This document shows positions 9,268 through 18,041 of a DNA stretch of 40,340 bases, in pieces. The position numbers were made by a program, and so were the translations under genes. The DNA comes from Pedobacter sp. ASV28 (GTDB taxonomy: Bacteria > Bacteroidota > Bacteroidia > Sphingobacteriales > Sphingobacteriaceae): assembly GCF_016428855.1 (NCBI RefSeq), contig NZ_JAELTN010000046.1, forward strand, positions 1 through 40,340, given 5' to 3'. The notes below the pieces were generated by a model that saw nothing but the letters and a program-made list of their open reading frames with translations, did no database searches and was not told where the DNA came from. The stretch's first letter is position 1; each line of letters opens with the position of its first letter.

Positions 9268-10023
9268 CTAACAATCCATCCATTGCTTTAGTGCGGCAGC
9301 TTTTTCTCGGCTCACAATAACTTCAATATCGCTATTTTTTATATCGACTTTTAATTTGCCATTGAAATGATTGTGCAGCTGCGCAATGGCATTTACATGG
9401 ATAATACACTGTCTGTTGGCCCTAAAAAACACCTGAGGATCAAGCTGCTGATCTAATTCTTCCATGGTATGGGCCAATACCACTTCCGTACCGTCTTGCA
9501 ATCTTGCCTTCGTCACCTTAAACTCTAGGTAGAAGTAACACACGTTCTCTACAGCTATAGCTTTATAGCCATCCTTAAATGGAATTAAAAATCTATTTCT
9601 ATGCGATTTTGGTTTTAAGTACCTTACCAAATCCTCAATTGCCGTTTGATTATTATTGACGTTGCAGTACTGCTCTACTTTTTCGATAGCGAACTGTAGT
9701 TCCTCTTGTTCTACGGGCTTAAGCAGGTAATCTACACTATTATATTTGAATGCCTTAACTGCATATTCATCATAAGCAGTAGTAAAAATAATTGGGCAGG
9801 TAATGGTTATTTTCTCGAAAATCTCGAAACTTAATCCGTCTGACAACCTCACATCCATCATTACCAAATCTGGCATTGGAAAACGCCCAAACCAATCAAG
9901 TGATTCCAAAACACTATCTAGCACGGCTACGATATTTGCATTTGGTCTAATCATACCAATGAGGCGTTTTAAACGATCTGCGTTTAACTTTTCATCTTCT
10001 ATGATAAGTATGTTACTGCTCAT
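9268..10023 (-). CDS. LytTR-family response regulator
   Basis: This 251-residue two-domain regulator has an N-terminal receiver domain (1-120): acidic pocket IIEDE at residues 7-11, phospho-acceptor Asp57 in LVMMDVRLSDG, Thr in IIFTTAYDEY and Lys in VDYLLKPVEQ. The C-terminal LytTR DNA-binding domain (about 140-248) contains FLIPFKDGYKAIAVENVCYF and FFRANRQCIIHVNAI. The gene overlaps the upstream sensor kinase gene by 11 nt (10013-10023), which indicates translational coupling and a dedicated pair. LytTR proteins bind phased direct repeats; such repeats occur at 11188-11221 in front of this operon and at 7645-7700 in front of the efflux/Usp genes, implying autoregulation and a small regulon. 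The target assignment is inference. Confidence 0.94.
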   Translation of the reverse strand: MSSNILIIEDEKLNADRLKRLIGMIRPNANIVAVLDSVLESLDWFGRFPMPDLVMMDVRLSDGLSFEIFEKITITCPIIFTTAYDEYAVKAFKYNSVDYLLKPVEQEELQFAIEKVEQYCNVNNNQTAIEDLVRYLKPKSHRNRFLIPFKDGYKAIAVENVCYFYLEFKVTKARLQDGTEVVLAHTMEELDQQLDPQVFFRANRQCIIHVNAIAQLHNHFNGKLKVDIKNSDIEVIVSREKAAALKQWMDC

Positions 10024-11131
10024 AATCCATTAAATGAATAATCACCTTATAGGTCGAATCGGTTTTAACAATTTCGGGAGGTTTCCCTTTTAAAAGCTTA
10101 AACCTGTTCATAATATTGGGAAGGCCTATGCCAAAAGAACGCAAATTTTGGTTCTCTATTAAAGATAGGGAATTTTCAATCACTAAAACCTGGGCCTCTT
10201 TAGTATATACCTTAATAGCTAAAGGACTGTTTTTATTAGTGGAATTGTGTTTAATGGCATTTTCTATAAGTAATTGCAAGGTAAGTGGGGGCAGATAAAA
10301 AGCTTTACTATCCGTCGCCACATCAATTTCAAAGGAGATACCCGAACCTATGCGATATTTGATTAAAAAGATATAAGAATCTAAAAATTTGAGCTCTTCT
10401 TCTAATGAAATGGTATTCTTTTTTGAATTGACCAAAAGGAAACGATACACTTTAGAAAACCTTTCAGAATATTCGTATCCAAGTTGTTGGTCTTCCAAAA
10501 TTAATTCCGACAAGATGCTTAAGCTGTTGAATATAAAATGTGGATCTAACTGGAGCTTTAAAGAATTCAGCTGGGCTTCTACCGATGCCTGCCTCAGTTC
10601 GGCTTCTCTAAGCTTGTGTTGGGTTACCTTCATTTCAGAATTTTTCCAATTGTTCACCAGATAACTACCGGTATTAATAGCAATGATCATAAAAGAAATC
10701 ATTGTACTTACCACCCCCCATTGCATCAAATTTTTAATGTCTTCTGATGAAGGTGCACTTAGGTCCTCTTTTTCGATACAAAGGATAAAAATGATATTGA
10801 GAAAGATGATAAACATCACCGCTATCATATTACACAGCGCTTCAACCAAGAGACGCTTAAGGGGCCGATCTGTCCAGGGAAGGCTACGGTTTAAATGAGC
10901 ATGAATAAAGATGGAAGCTTCTGACACTAAAAAACAGAAAATCAAAGATGTCGTCCATTCTGCCAATAATTTCCAAAAGCTTCTATTGGAGTACTCTTGC
11001 CAAAATTCTGCATAGGGGTCGAGCAGAAAAGACACCAAATAAAACAGTACAAAAGCAAAAGGCACAAAAACCAAGCGCTTAGTCTTATTACTTAAAAATG
11101 TACTTTCTATTTTATGATTCAAACTTAGCAA
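10013..11131 (-). CDS. LytS/YehU-type sensor histidine kinase
   Basis: This 372-residue membrane kinase has an N-terminal sensor part with four likely transmembrane helices (LVFVPFAFVLFYLVSFLLDP, a second near 60-80, MIAVMFIIFLNIIFILCI, and VVSTMISFMIIAINTGSYLV). A linker helix is followed by the His_kinase (PF06580) box with phospho-acceptor His in LDPHFIFNSLSIL at about residue 197. The C-terminal ATPase part shows LTLQLLIENAIKHN and FGIGLPNIMNRF. No large periplasmic sensor domain is visible, so the stimulus may be membrane-borne. The predicted start is TTG at 11131, because no upstream in-frame ATG exists and the first internal ATG lies well inside the sensor. It overlaps the response regulator by 11 nt. 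Confidence 0.93.
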   Translation of the reverse strand: MLSLNHKIESTFLSNKTKRLVFVPFAFVLFYLVSFLLDPYAEFWQEYSNRSFWKLLAEWTTSLIFCFLVSEASIFIHAHLNRSLPWTDRPLKRLLVEALCNMIAVMFIIFLNIIFILCIEKEDLSAPSSEDIKNLMQWGVVSTMISFMIIAINTGSYLVNNWKNSEMKVTQHKLREAELRQASVEAQLNSLKLQLDPHFIFNSLSILSELILEDQQLGYEYSERFSKVYRFLLVNSKKNTISLEEELKFLDSYIFLIKYRIGSGISFEIDVATDSKAFYLPPLTLQLLIENAIKHNSTNKNSPLAIKVYTKEAQVLVIENSLSLIENQNLRSFGIGLPNIMNRFKLLKGKPPEIVKTDSTYKVIIHLMDYEQ

Positions 11132-11150
11132 TTTTGGTAATGATCGGCTG

Positions 11151-11158
11151 CAAATTTA
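11151..11158 (-). promoter_or_regulatory. Bacteroidota -7 element for the LytS/LytTR operon
   Basis: Read leftward, TAAATTTG exactly matches the Bacteroidota sigma-ABfr -7 consensus TAnnTTTG. Nothing resembling the -33 TTTG is present 19 nt further upstream. Phased repeats (11188-11221) occupy the region just beyond, so the promoter may depend on an activator. Transcription would start within about 15 nt of the TTG start codon. Confidence 0.55.
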
Positions 11159-11187
11159 CATGATAAATTTAGAAGACCCTTCATTTT

Positions 11188-11221
11188 GTTTCCCAAGTGT
11201 CATATTCGGAAACCAAAACGG
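11188..11221 (-). promoter_or_regulatory. Two phased direct repeats, candidate LytTR operator
   Basis: Read leftward, CCGTTTTGGTTTCC (11221-11208) is followed 21 bp on by ACACTTGGGAAAC (11200-11188). The second half matches the ACATTTGGGAAAC copy at 7667 in 12 of 13 bases. Position just upstream of the -7 element suits activation of the kinase-regulator operon by its own LytTR regulator. Confidence 0.55.
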
Positions 11222-11469
11222 CTAAATATGCAATTAAAGCTAGTGATTCTGAAAAAAGCAATTTTATTAATCTTTCTCTGGCAATCTTGAATTAAAGATA
11301 GCATAAACATAATCGGAATTTACTAGGCTGCACCTCCATTTCCGTGACAAGTTTCCTTCAATCTTCAAAAAGCCCTGTTCTTTACCCCAAGCATTCTTTC
11401 TAACCCTGAAATGGATATTGGAGCAAAGACAGAAAAACAAAGCAACATCAGTATTGAAGAAACTGTTTG
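11222..11469. other. Intergenic region, no gene seen
   Basis: The whole gap 11132-11469 is about 340 bases; its left part holds the promoter and repeats described separately. The rest contains no credible ORF, RNA or terminator that I can recognise. Confidence 0.5.
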
Positions 11470-12495
11470 TTATTGAATATTGGAATCATGCTGAAGGTTT
11501 CTATACAGAAATAACCCTACGGGTATAGGCAGCCAAAAGGTTAAAAAGCGGAAAATCAAAGTCACAATAAGTGCGGCATGTACGGGTGCACCCAGCACGG
11601 TAAAGTAATAAGTCATGGCACTTTCATAAGCGATGAGTGACCCTGGCGATATGGGCAGTGCCCCAATGACCAGAGAGAGCAACAAGCCAAATATGATAAC
11701 ATGAGCGGGCAGCGCCACATGGAAACCTTTTAGAATGGCATACACTGTCAATGCATCGAAAAAGATAATGCAACATTGTATGGCAATGACCATAAAGGTT
11801 CCTTTTTTATTGTTCAAAAACATTTTCCATATTCCTTGTTTACCTTTGGTCAGTCCGGGCAAGTTTATTTTTTTGATGTAACGTTTTATCTTTGGGTATC
11901 TATTCAATCGTCTCAAAATAGTTCTCCAAGTTCTCCAGTTGCTTAACACCGCCATGATCAGCAGAAGGAAACAGTAAAAGGCAAAACCAACAATAGAAGT
12001 ATATACGATAATACGGTTCATTGGCGTATGTTCTATTGCATACCAACAGAAGAAAAAAAGAATACTTCCTAAAAAAGCAATGTAATATCCAACAGATTCT
12101 AGCACAAGAACTGAAAACGCACGAAGTGCATCTATTTGCCTTTTTACCAACTGGTTAAAAACATAGCCATTTCCACTAATCCCTCCTGTTGGAAGCGCTT
12201 GATTGACAAAAAGAACAACAACAGAGATTTTTACCAGTACCCTCAATGGCATTTCCTTTGTGTCCTTATCAAGCAAGACTTTTAAGATAAAAGCGTTAAA
12301 TACATAGGTAAATATCTGAGCGGCCACAGCCAAAAAAAGCCAGACCGGGTTCATCTCCAGCAGTAAGGTTTTGATGTCTTTTAATTTAGCCATGTAATGA
12401 ACAGCAAAATAGAAGATCACTAAAGACAGCATATAAAATACAATCTTGGATGGAGAGAAGAAGCTATTCTTGGCGTTTTTAGTCATAATGAACAT
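11470..12495 (-). CDS. Lysylphosphatidylglycerol synthase/flippase-like TM protein (UPF0104)
   Basis: This 341-residue polytopic membrane protein matches the transmembrane (flippase) half of MprF-type proteins (PF03706) without the catalytic lysyl-transferase domain. It has roughly eight hydrophobic helices. Family features include INQALPTGGISGNGYVFNQL, which carries the conserved P-x-GG-x-G segment, and the late LPISPGSLIAYESAMTYYF with conserved Pro-Gly and Glu. Stand-alone members are widespread in Bacteroidota and are thought to move or bind lipids, but the substrate is not established. Two start codons are possible (ATG at 12495 and, three codons on, 12486). It is same-strand with the LytS operon but separated by about 340 nt with a promoter, so it is probably an independent unit. 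Confidence 0.85.
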   Translation of the reverse strand: MFIMTKNAKNSFFSPSKIVFYMLSLVIFYFAVHYMAKLKDIKTLLLEMNPVWLFLAVAAQIFTYVFNAFILKVLLDKDTKEMPLRVLVKISVVVLFVNQALPTGGISGNGYVFNQLVKRQIDALRAFSVLVLESVGYYIAFLGSILFFFCWYAIEHTPMNRIIVYTSIVGFAFYCFLLLIMAVLSNWRTWRTILRRLNRYPKIKRYIKKINLPGLTKGKQGIWKMFLNNKKGTFMVIAIQCCIIFFDALTVYAILKGFHVALPAHVIIFGLLLSLVIGALPISPGSLIAYESAMTYYFTVLGAPVHAALIVTLIFRFLTFWLPIPVGLFLYRNLQHDSNIQ

Positions 12496-12775
12496 ATCAA
12501 AAACTGTTCAGAACCATAATTTAAGTATTTTTTTATAAAATCATCGTTTAAATATTTCTGCAAATACCCATACATCATAAAATTCTGGCAGTAAACCAAA
12601 CCAGCCATAGGCATTGGAAAATCAACATAAACACTTGATTAACAATTTCTGTTTTCCCTCTAAGGTAATGATAACAAGATTTACTGCATGGATCCTAGTT
12701 CCAGATTATGGAGCAAAAACTCTAGTTTTTCGCTTTTTCTTCGTAACATTTCAAGCGAGCTTGAACTTGCATAAA
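12496..12775. other. Intergenic region, no gene seen
   Basis: The gap between the flippase-like gene and the tRNA is about 320 bases. Apart from the tRNA terminator at its right end, I see only AT-rich sequence without a credible ORF. It must hold the promoter of the leftward gene at 12495. Confidence 0.5.
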
Positions 12776-12810
12776 ACAAAAAACCCTTTCTTGCATGACA
12801 AGAAAGGGTT
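12776..12810 (-). terminator. Intrinsic terminator of tRNA-Pro
   Basis: Read leftward, AACCCTTTCTT pairs perfectly with AAGAAAGGGTT (11-bp stem, 7-nt loop, 12782-12810) and runs into TTTTTTGTTTTA. It lies 8 nt after the tRNA 3' end. Confidence 0.92.
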
Positions 12811-12818
12811 ATCGTATG

Positions 12819-12893
12819 TCGGGATGGCAGGATTCGAACCTACGACCTCCACATCCCAAATGTGGCGCGATACCGGGCTACGCTACATCCCGA
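12819..12893 (-). tRNA. tRNA-Pro (anticodon TGG)
   Basis: The 75-nt cloverleaf reads leftward. The acceptor arms TCGGGAT and ATCCCGA pair perfectly. The anticodon stem CCACA/TGTGG encloses the loop TTTGGGA with anticodon TGG, which decodes proline CCA and CCN. The T-arm contains GGTTCGAATCC. No 3' CCA is encoded. A strong terminator follows immediately. Confidence 0.96.
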
Positions 12894-13028
12894 ACATTGG
12901 TATCAACTTTTTGCTCCTCTTTCCAAAGGAATTTTGATGAGGTTGCAAAGATAGCATTTTTTAAATCCATTACAAGATTTTTTAAAAAAAATAAACCAAT
13001 ATCCTACAAGTCATTTAAAAACAAAACC

Positions 13029-13508
13029 TTACATTTCCTTTACCATCCAAATGGTACAAGCATAATGCCCAGAATTGCCCAATGGGGCATCGATAGTTTT
13101 AAAACCATTTCTTTCATACAGGGTTACGGCCCTGGCCAATTCGGGAAAACTCTCTAAATATAAATGGGTATAACCTAGTATTTTAGCCTGATCCATGCTC
13201 TTCTGCATCAGTAAATGGCCAATGCCCTTACCCCTGGTCTGGGCCGACAAGTAAAACTTCACCAGTTCAGCATAACCTTGGGGCAAACCATTCGTTGGAA
13301 AAATACCACAACCTCCCAATAGTCGTCCCTCTTCTTCGGCAATCCAATAAGCCGCCCCATCTACACCGAACAGTTCATACAAAGCATCTGTTGTAGGATC
13401 TGTGTAAACCGTTCCGGGTCTAGCTACTCCCAGTTCTTCAAAAACACCCTTGATCAATCTGCTCAAAGCGGCATTATCTCCCTTTTCAATTTTCCGTATG
13501 TTCAACAT
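13029..13508 (-). CDS. GNAT-family N-acetyltransferase
   Basis: This 159-residue single-domain acetyltransferase shows the GNAT core: strand/helix MLNIRKIEKGDNAALSRLIK at the N-terminus, WIAEEEGRLLGGCGI (beta strands 2-4), and motif A LVKFYLSAQTRGKGIGHLLM, with the acetyl-CoA-binding (Q/R)xxGxG/A loop at RGKGIG. The end is LARAVTLYERNGFKTI, the usual Y-E-(R/K)-x-G-F. It would transfer an acetyl group from acetyl-CoA to a small amine or protein N-terminus; the substrate cannot be inferred. It lies 17 nt after the SDR gene and is probably the last gene of the pectin transcript by position, though a functional link is not evident. Start ATG at 13508. Confidence 0.9.
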   Translation of the reverse strand: MLNIRKIEKGDNAALSRLIKGVFEELGVARPGTVYTDPTTDALYELFGVDGAAYWIAEEEGRLLGGCGIFPTNGLPQGYAELVKFYLSAQTRGKGIGHLLMQKSMDQAKILGYTHLYLESFPELARAVTLYERNGFKTIDAPLGNSGHYACTIWMVKEM

Positions 13509-13525
13509 GACTTAAGCAGATATAA

Positions 13526-14341
13526 CTAAACACCACTATTTACAAAAAAACCACCATCTACATTAATTACAGTACCTGTTACAAATGCCGAGGCGTCACT
13601 CAGCAACCATTGCAGGGCACCGATCAGCTCATCGGTATGGCCAAAACGTTTAAACGGGGTCTGATTGATCACCAAATGGCCACGTTCGGTATAAGAGCCA
13701 TCTGTGTTGGTCAACAAAGCCCTATTCTGCTCCGTTAAAAAGAAACCCGGAGCAATGGCATTCATCCTCACCTGATCTCCAAATCGATTAGCCAGTTCTA
13801 CAGCAAACCATTGGGTATAACAATCAATGGCAGCTTTGCCCATACTATAGCCCAACACACGGGTAATTGCCCTTTTTGAACTCATGGAAGAGATATTCAC
13901 AATACTTCCCCTGCCACCTTCTACCATAGCCTTACCAAAAACCTGCGTAGGAATCAGAGTTCCCCACAAGTTTAATTCCATGGCTTTTCTCATGCCATCC
14001 ATACTCAGCGCAAAAATATCCTCCCCTTTCTGCAAAATGGCTTCGGGAATATTTCCGCCAGCAGCATTCACCAAACCATCAATTCTACCATAGGTGGCCA
14101 GCACCTTATCCCTTGCCTGTTCCAAGGCATTTTCATCCAGTACATCAGCAATAAGGGCCAAGGCCTTGCCTCCGTTTTTCACCACTTCGGCTACACGTTC
14201 ATTGGCTACCTGCTCATTTCTGCCCAAAATACAAACGGTACCGCCCGCCTGCGTAATTCCCTTGATAAAAGATTTACCAATAATCCCAGTCCCGCCAGTA
14301 AGTACAATTACCTTATCTGTCAATGAAAAATTATTATCCAT
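13526..14341 (-). CDS. SDR oxidoreductase, likely D-mannonate/fructuronate reductase type
   Basis: This 271-residue short-chain dehydrogenase/reductase has the Rossmann cofactor motif TGGTGIIG (about 15-22), the NAAG motif (LVNAAGGN), and catalytic Ser in NISSMSS with Tyr-x-x-x-Lys in LGYSMGKAA. The C-terminal NVDGGFFVNSGV is typical. An NADP preference is suggested by LGRNEQ after strand 2. The sequence and its IAPGFFLTEQNRALL segment resemble SDR enzymes annotated as D-mannonate oxidoreductase, which interconvert D-fructuronate and D-mannonate in hexuronate catabolism. Placement after pectin-degrading genes fits a uronate pathway role. Other SDR sugar reductases remain possible. The start ATG at 14341 gives the normal length. 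Confidence 0.82.
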   Translation of the reverse strand: MDNNFSLTDKVIVLTGGTGIIGKSFIKGITQAGGTVCILGRNEQVANERVAEVVKNGGKALALIADVLDENALEQARDKVLATYGRIDGLVNAAGGNIPEAILQKGEDIFALSMDGMRKAMELNLWGTLIPTQVFGKAMVEGGRGSIVNISSMSSKRAITRVLGYSMGKAAIDCYTQWFAVELANRFGDQVRMNAIAPGFFLTEQNRALLTNTDGSYTERGHLVINQTPFKRFGHTDELIGALQWLLSDASAFVTGTVINVDGGFFVNSGV

Positions 14342-14487
14342 GCTAAATTTTATATTAATATCTACCTTTTCACAAATCTAAATCAATATCTGTTCTTTGC
14401 AAGCAATTAGTTTTAATCGCCAAGGTTGGAGAAATTGTTATCGATTATAAATGTGATCCCAATGATTTTAGCCTGAACAGGAAATCG

Positions 14488-16965
14488 CTAAAATTTTATT
14501 TCATATACCTTGCCTGCCTTGGTCGGTAGATCATACAATGCCGTATGTTGCAAAACAGGTTGCTTTAAGCTTATATGGTTATGCATAAGTGGTTCAGCTA
14601 CTATCGGCACTTCAAAATATGGATTTTTATTTTCCCCTTTTGCCACTGTTATTCCTTCGATGATGGGCTTTTGCTTAGCATTTACCCTAACTCGGCAATT
14701 GCCACCAAGGTTGGACTTAATTTTTAGCTTAGCGATTTTATGGTCTTTCCAAACCATATCGATTACAAAACCTCCGCGGGCATTTAAACCCTTCACTTCT
14801 CCTTCTTTCCAATCGTCTGGCAATGCAGGCAGTATTTCTATGCTGCCATCTTGACTTTGCAGCAACATTTCGGCAATGCCCGCCGTACAACCAAAATTCC
14901 CATCAATTTGAAATGGTGGATGGGCATCGAATAAATTTGGATACGTTCCTCCATTTTGACCTTTTTGCTCGGTTGGCGGCACATAGGTCAATTGACTTTT
15001 AATTAACCGATAGGCATGGTTGCCGTCTTTCATCCGGGCCCAAAAATTTACTTTCCAACCCATGCTCCAGCCTGTAGAAACATCTCCCCTAGTTATTAAA
15101 GTATGATTTGCGGCAGCAAAAAGTGCCGGATTCCGATATGGTGATATTTGATTGGCAGGATATAAGCCATATAGATGTGAAATATGTCGGTGTTTATCAT
15201 TTTCCCTATCCCAGTCGTTTATCCATTCCTGTAGCTGCCCATATTGCCCAATTTGCATAGGAGCTAGCTTGGCCCTTAGCTGTGTTAGCGTATCTGTAAA
15301 TTTTAAGTCCATATTTAAAGTCTTTGCAGCTTTAATGGTGTGCGAAAAGAGTTCAAATACTATTTGGTTATCCATGGTTGTGCCATACGTGAGGGCTACA
15401 CCATTTCCCTCGGCATCGGTCAGGTATTTATTTTCTGGACTCATGGATGGCGAAACCACCATCCAACCATTTTTAGGTTCTTTCTGCAATACATCTACAT
15501 AGTAGGTGGCAGCATCTTTCAGTACGGGGTAATACTCTTTTAAAAAGTCCTTGTTTCCCGTAAACAGGTAATGCTCCCATAAATGACGGGTTAACCAAGC
15601 ACCACCCATTGGCCACATTCCATAAAAACCACCATCTACGGGGCCGGTAATACGCCACAAATCGGTATTATGATGTGCCATCCAACCCCTGGCCTGATAT
15701 ATTTTTCGGGCGCTCTCTCTACCTGTAACCGAAAGTTCCTTTATCATCTTGAACAAAGGTTGCCCTAGTTCAGACAGATTAGTGATTTCACTTGGCCAAT
15801 AATTCATCTCCGTGTTAATATTGATGGTATATTTACTGTCCCAAGCGGGCTTGATGTTATCGTTCCATTTACCTTGCAGATTGGTAGGCTGGCCGTTGGG
15901 CTGTGAACCTGCAATCATTAAATAGCGACCAAACTGAAAATAAAGTGCAATAAACTGTGGATCAAATCTTTGCCCAAAGGCTTTTAACCTTTCATCTGTT
16001 GGCCTGTTGATTTGATCGCCAAGCCCTAAATTTAAACTGGTGCGATCGAAATATTTTTTATAAGCGGCCGTATGCTTGTGCAGTAATGTTTGAAAATTAT
16101 TTTGCACAGCCTTATTTAAAGCCATAATGGCATTGGTATGTGCATTTCCGGATACATCATTATATTTTTTAAAATTGGTACCCATAGCAATGTAAATAGT
16201 AGCGTCGGTGGCATTGCTTACCTGAACTGCCGTATCTGAATAAGCAATTTTACCTCCCGTGGCCACTAATTTGGCAAGCACTTCAAATTGTATGGCAGGC
16301 TCCAGTTTTTCTGTAGTTGCCGGTGTTCCTGTTAAGGTAAGCAATCCATTATTTATGCTTAGCTTTTTATTGGCATGTACCGAATTTAAATGCATGCTAA
16401 AATTAAGCGAATTGGCCTTGCTGGCCTTATAATGCAGCACAATTACATCATCGGTTAAGGAAGCAATAGCTGTACGGGTATAGTGCACACCATCTACATC
16501 ATAACTTACGGTAGTGGTTGCATTGCCAATATTTAGGTCCCTATAATAATTGACCGCTTTTTGATGGTTGGGAAATTGTACCCACAAATCGCCGGCAGGC
16601 TGATAACTCATTCCATTTTGTTCTGCTTTGATTTTCTCCTTTGATAGTGCCTGTGCTTCGGCATATTTTTCCTCAAAAAGCAGTTTACGGAGCTTGGGTA
16701 TGAGCAGACTATGGTTATCTATTACATTATTATGAGGTTTTCCAGTCCAAATGGTTTCTTCATTTAGTTGTAAATGTTCTACCGCCGGATTACCGTAAAC
16801 CATAGCGGCAAGTCGGCCATTGCCAATGGGCAATGCTTCATTCCAGGTAGCCGCAGGTTGTTTATACCAAATTTTATATGCTGCCTTGTTAGTTTGGGAC
16901 CAAGCTAACTGACTGAACAACAATAAAACGAATAATTTTATTGTAACAATTTTCATGTTGTCCAT
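14488..16965 (-). CDS. Glycoside hydrolase family 95 (alpha-L-fucosidase / alpha-L-galactosidase)
   Basis: This 825-residue exported hydrolase has a signal peptide (IVTIKLFVLLLFSQLAWSQ) and a full GH95 architecture. The N-terminal beta-sandwich domain starts KIWYKQPAATWNEALPIGNG and contains LQLNEETIWTGKPHNN. The central (alpha/alpha)6 barrel has NLQGKWNDNIKPAWDSKYTI, NINTEMNYWPSEITNLSE and GFYGMWPMGGAWLTRHLWEH. The family's late motif HPPFQIDGNFGCTAGIAEML is followed by a beta domain. GH95 enzymes invert and cleave alpha-1,2-L-fucosides; some members act on alpha-L-galactosides of rhamnogalacturonan II. Since all neighbours act on pectin, a role on pectin side chains is more likely than on host glycans. 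Activity cannot be decided from sequence. The gene is 28 nt downstream of the esterase gene. Confidence 0.93.
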   Translation of the reverse strand: MDNMKIVTIKLFVLLLFSQLAWSQTNKAAYKIWYKQPAATWNEALPIGNGRLAAMVYGNPAVEHLQLNEETIWTGKPHNNVIDNHSLLIPKLRKLLFEEKYAEAQALSKEKIKAEQNGMSYQPAGDLWVQFPNHQKAVNYYRDLNIGNATTTVSYDVDGVHYTRTAIASLTDDVIVLHYKASKANSLNFSMHLNSVHANKKLSINNGLLTLTGTPATTEKLEPAIQFEVLAKLVATGGKIAYSDTAVQVSNATDATIYIAMGTNFKKYNDVSGNAHTNAIMALNKAVQNNFQTLLHKHTAAYKKYFDRTSLNLGLGDQINRPTDERLKAFGQRFDPQFIALYFQFGRYLMIAGSQPNGQPTNLQGKWNDNIKPAWDSKYTININTEMNYWPSEITNLSELGQPLFKMIKELSVTGRESARKIYQARGWMAHHNTDLWRITGPVDGGFYGMWPMGGAWLTRHLWEHYLFTGNKDFLKEYYPVLKDAATYYVDVLQKEPKNGWMVVSPSMSPENKYLTDAEGNGVALTYGTTMDNQIVFELFSHTIKAAKTLNMDLKFTDTLTQLRAKLAPMQIGQYGQLQEWINDWDRENDKHRHISHLYGLYPANQISPYRNPALFAAANHTLITRGDVSTGWSMGWKVNFWARMKDGNHAYRLIKSQLTYVPPTEQKGQNGGTYPNLFDAHPPFQIDGNFGCTAGIAEMLLQSQDGSIEILPALPDDWKEGEVKGLNARGGFVIDMVWKDHKIAKLKIKSNLGGNCRVRVNAKQKPIIEGITVAKGENKNPYFEVPIVAEPLMHNHISLKQPVLQHTALYDLPTKAGKVYEIKF

Positions 16966-16993
16966 TTAAAAAATTTTATAGCTCCTACCAAAC

Positions 16994-17911
16994 CTATTTT
17001 TTCTCCGGGATAAAGTTCATCTCGATTAACCATTTTTCACATAAATCTGTCCAATATGCAGCAGAGCCCGGATTGTTCCGCAGTGCTATGGCATGTCCAC
17101 CCTGCGGAAATATATGCAAGGAAGATACAATGCCTTTGTTCAACAGCGCATGATAATACAATAAGCTGTTGTGGACACTCACCGATTTATCGTTAAATGC
17201 ATGTACCAAAAAGGAAGGTGCCGTATAGGCAGTCACCTGTAGTTGTGGGGAATTTTTAGTCATCAGATCTACCGATGGATTTTCGCCAAGAAGATTTTTG
17301 CGACTGCCCTTATGGGCGTAAGTGAACATATCTATTACCGGAGAAACCAGTATACTGAAATTTGGTTGAGCTGACAGGTGGTCCAAAGTGTCGCCCACAA
17401 CTGAAAAATCTTGTTGGCTTGTACTGGTCAAAGCCGCCAGATGCCCTCCAGCCGAAGAACCCTGTATCCCTATTTTATCTGGCTTAATACCCCACTTATC
17501 TGCATTTGCCCTGACCAGTTTGATGGCCCTTTGGGCATCTTGTAAGGGGCCTATTTCTTTTTGTTTTAAATCTGGAGAGTTTGGCAAACGATAATTGAGC
17601 ACAAAAGCACTTATTCCAATGGTATTGAACCATTTGGCCAGTTGTGTACCGCTGATGACATATGCCAACCTTTCGTAGCCTCCGCCTGGACAGATCACTA
17701 CTGCCGCTCCCTTATTTTCTGTGGCAGACGGAAAGAAGGCATAAAAGCCAGGTGTAGCTACCTGATAAATTCTCTCGTTGGCAAGGCTATCTTTTAACTT
17801 TAGCCCTTTGGAGTTGGGCATTTTTCCCTCTTGCCAAAGGGGTATAAATTCTTGTGAAAGGGCAATGTTGCTTATTAAAATGAGCCCCAATTTAATCATC
17901 CAATATTTCAT
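16994..17911 (-). CDS. Exported alpha/beta-hydrolase (acetyl-esterase-like)
   Basis: The frame is open from 17989, but ATG at 17911 gives a proper signal peptide (MKYWMIKLGLILISNIALSQ), so about 305 residues are preferred. The fold is an alpha/beta hydrolase of the acetyl-xylan-esterase-like (BD-FAE/axe) group. The oxyanion region is VVICPGGGYERLAY, the nucleophile elbow is IGIQGSSAGGHLAAL (G-x-S-x-G), the acid is in HAFNDKSVSVHNS, and the His is in FPQGGHAIAL. Such enzymes remove acetyl or feruloyl groups from plant polysaccharides in the periplasm. Within this locus, deacetylation of pectin is plausible, exposing galacturonan to the GH28 and lyase. It sits between GH28 and GH95 genes on the same strand. 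Confidence 0.86.
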   Translation of the reverse strand: MKYWMIKLGLILISNIALSQEFIPLWQEGKMPNSKGLKLKDSLANERIYQVATPGFYAFFPSATENKGAAVVICPGGGYERLAYVISGTQLAKWFNTIGISAFVLNYRLPNSPDLKQKEIGPLQDAQRAIKLVRANADKWGIKPDKIGIQGSSAGGHLAALTSTSQQDFSVVGDTLDHLSAQPNFSILVSPVIDMFTYAHKGSRKNLLGENPSVDLMTKNSPQLQVTAYTAPSFLVHAFNDKSVSVHNSLLYYHALLNKGIVSSLHIFPQGGHAIALRNNPGSAAYWTDLCEKWLIEMNFIPEKK

Positions 17912-18041
17912 ATTATTTAACTTGAATTTAGGTCTACTAACGGATTGATTTCCACCACAAAAGCCATTCACGCCCTCTTTATTTAACATAAAACACTATT
18001 TTCCAATCCCTTACCTATTCCCCAACTAAATGGCCATCACA

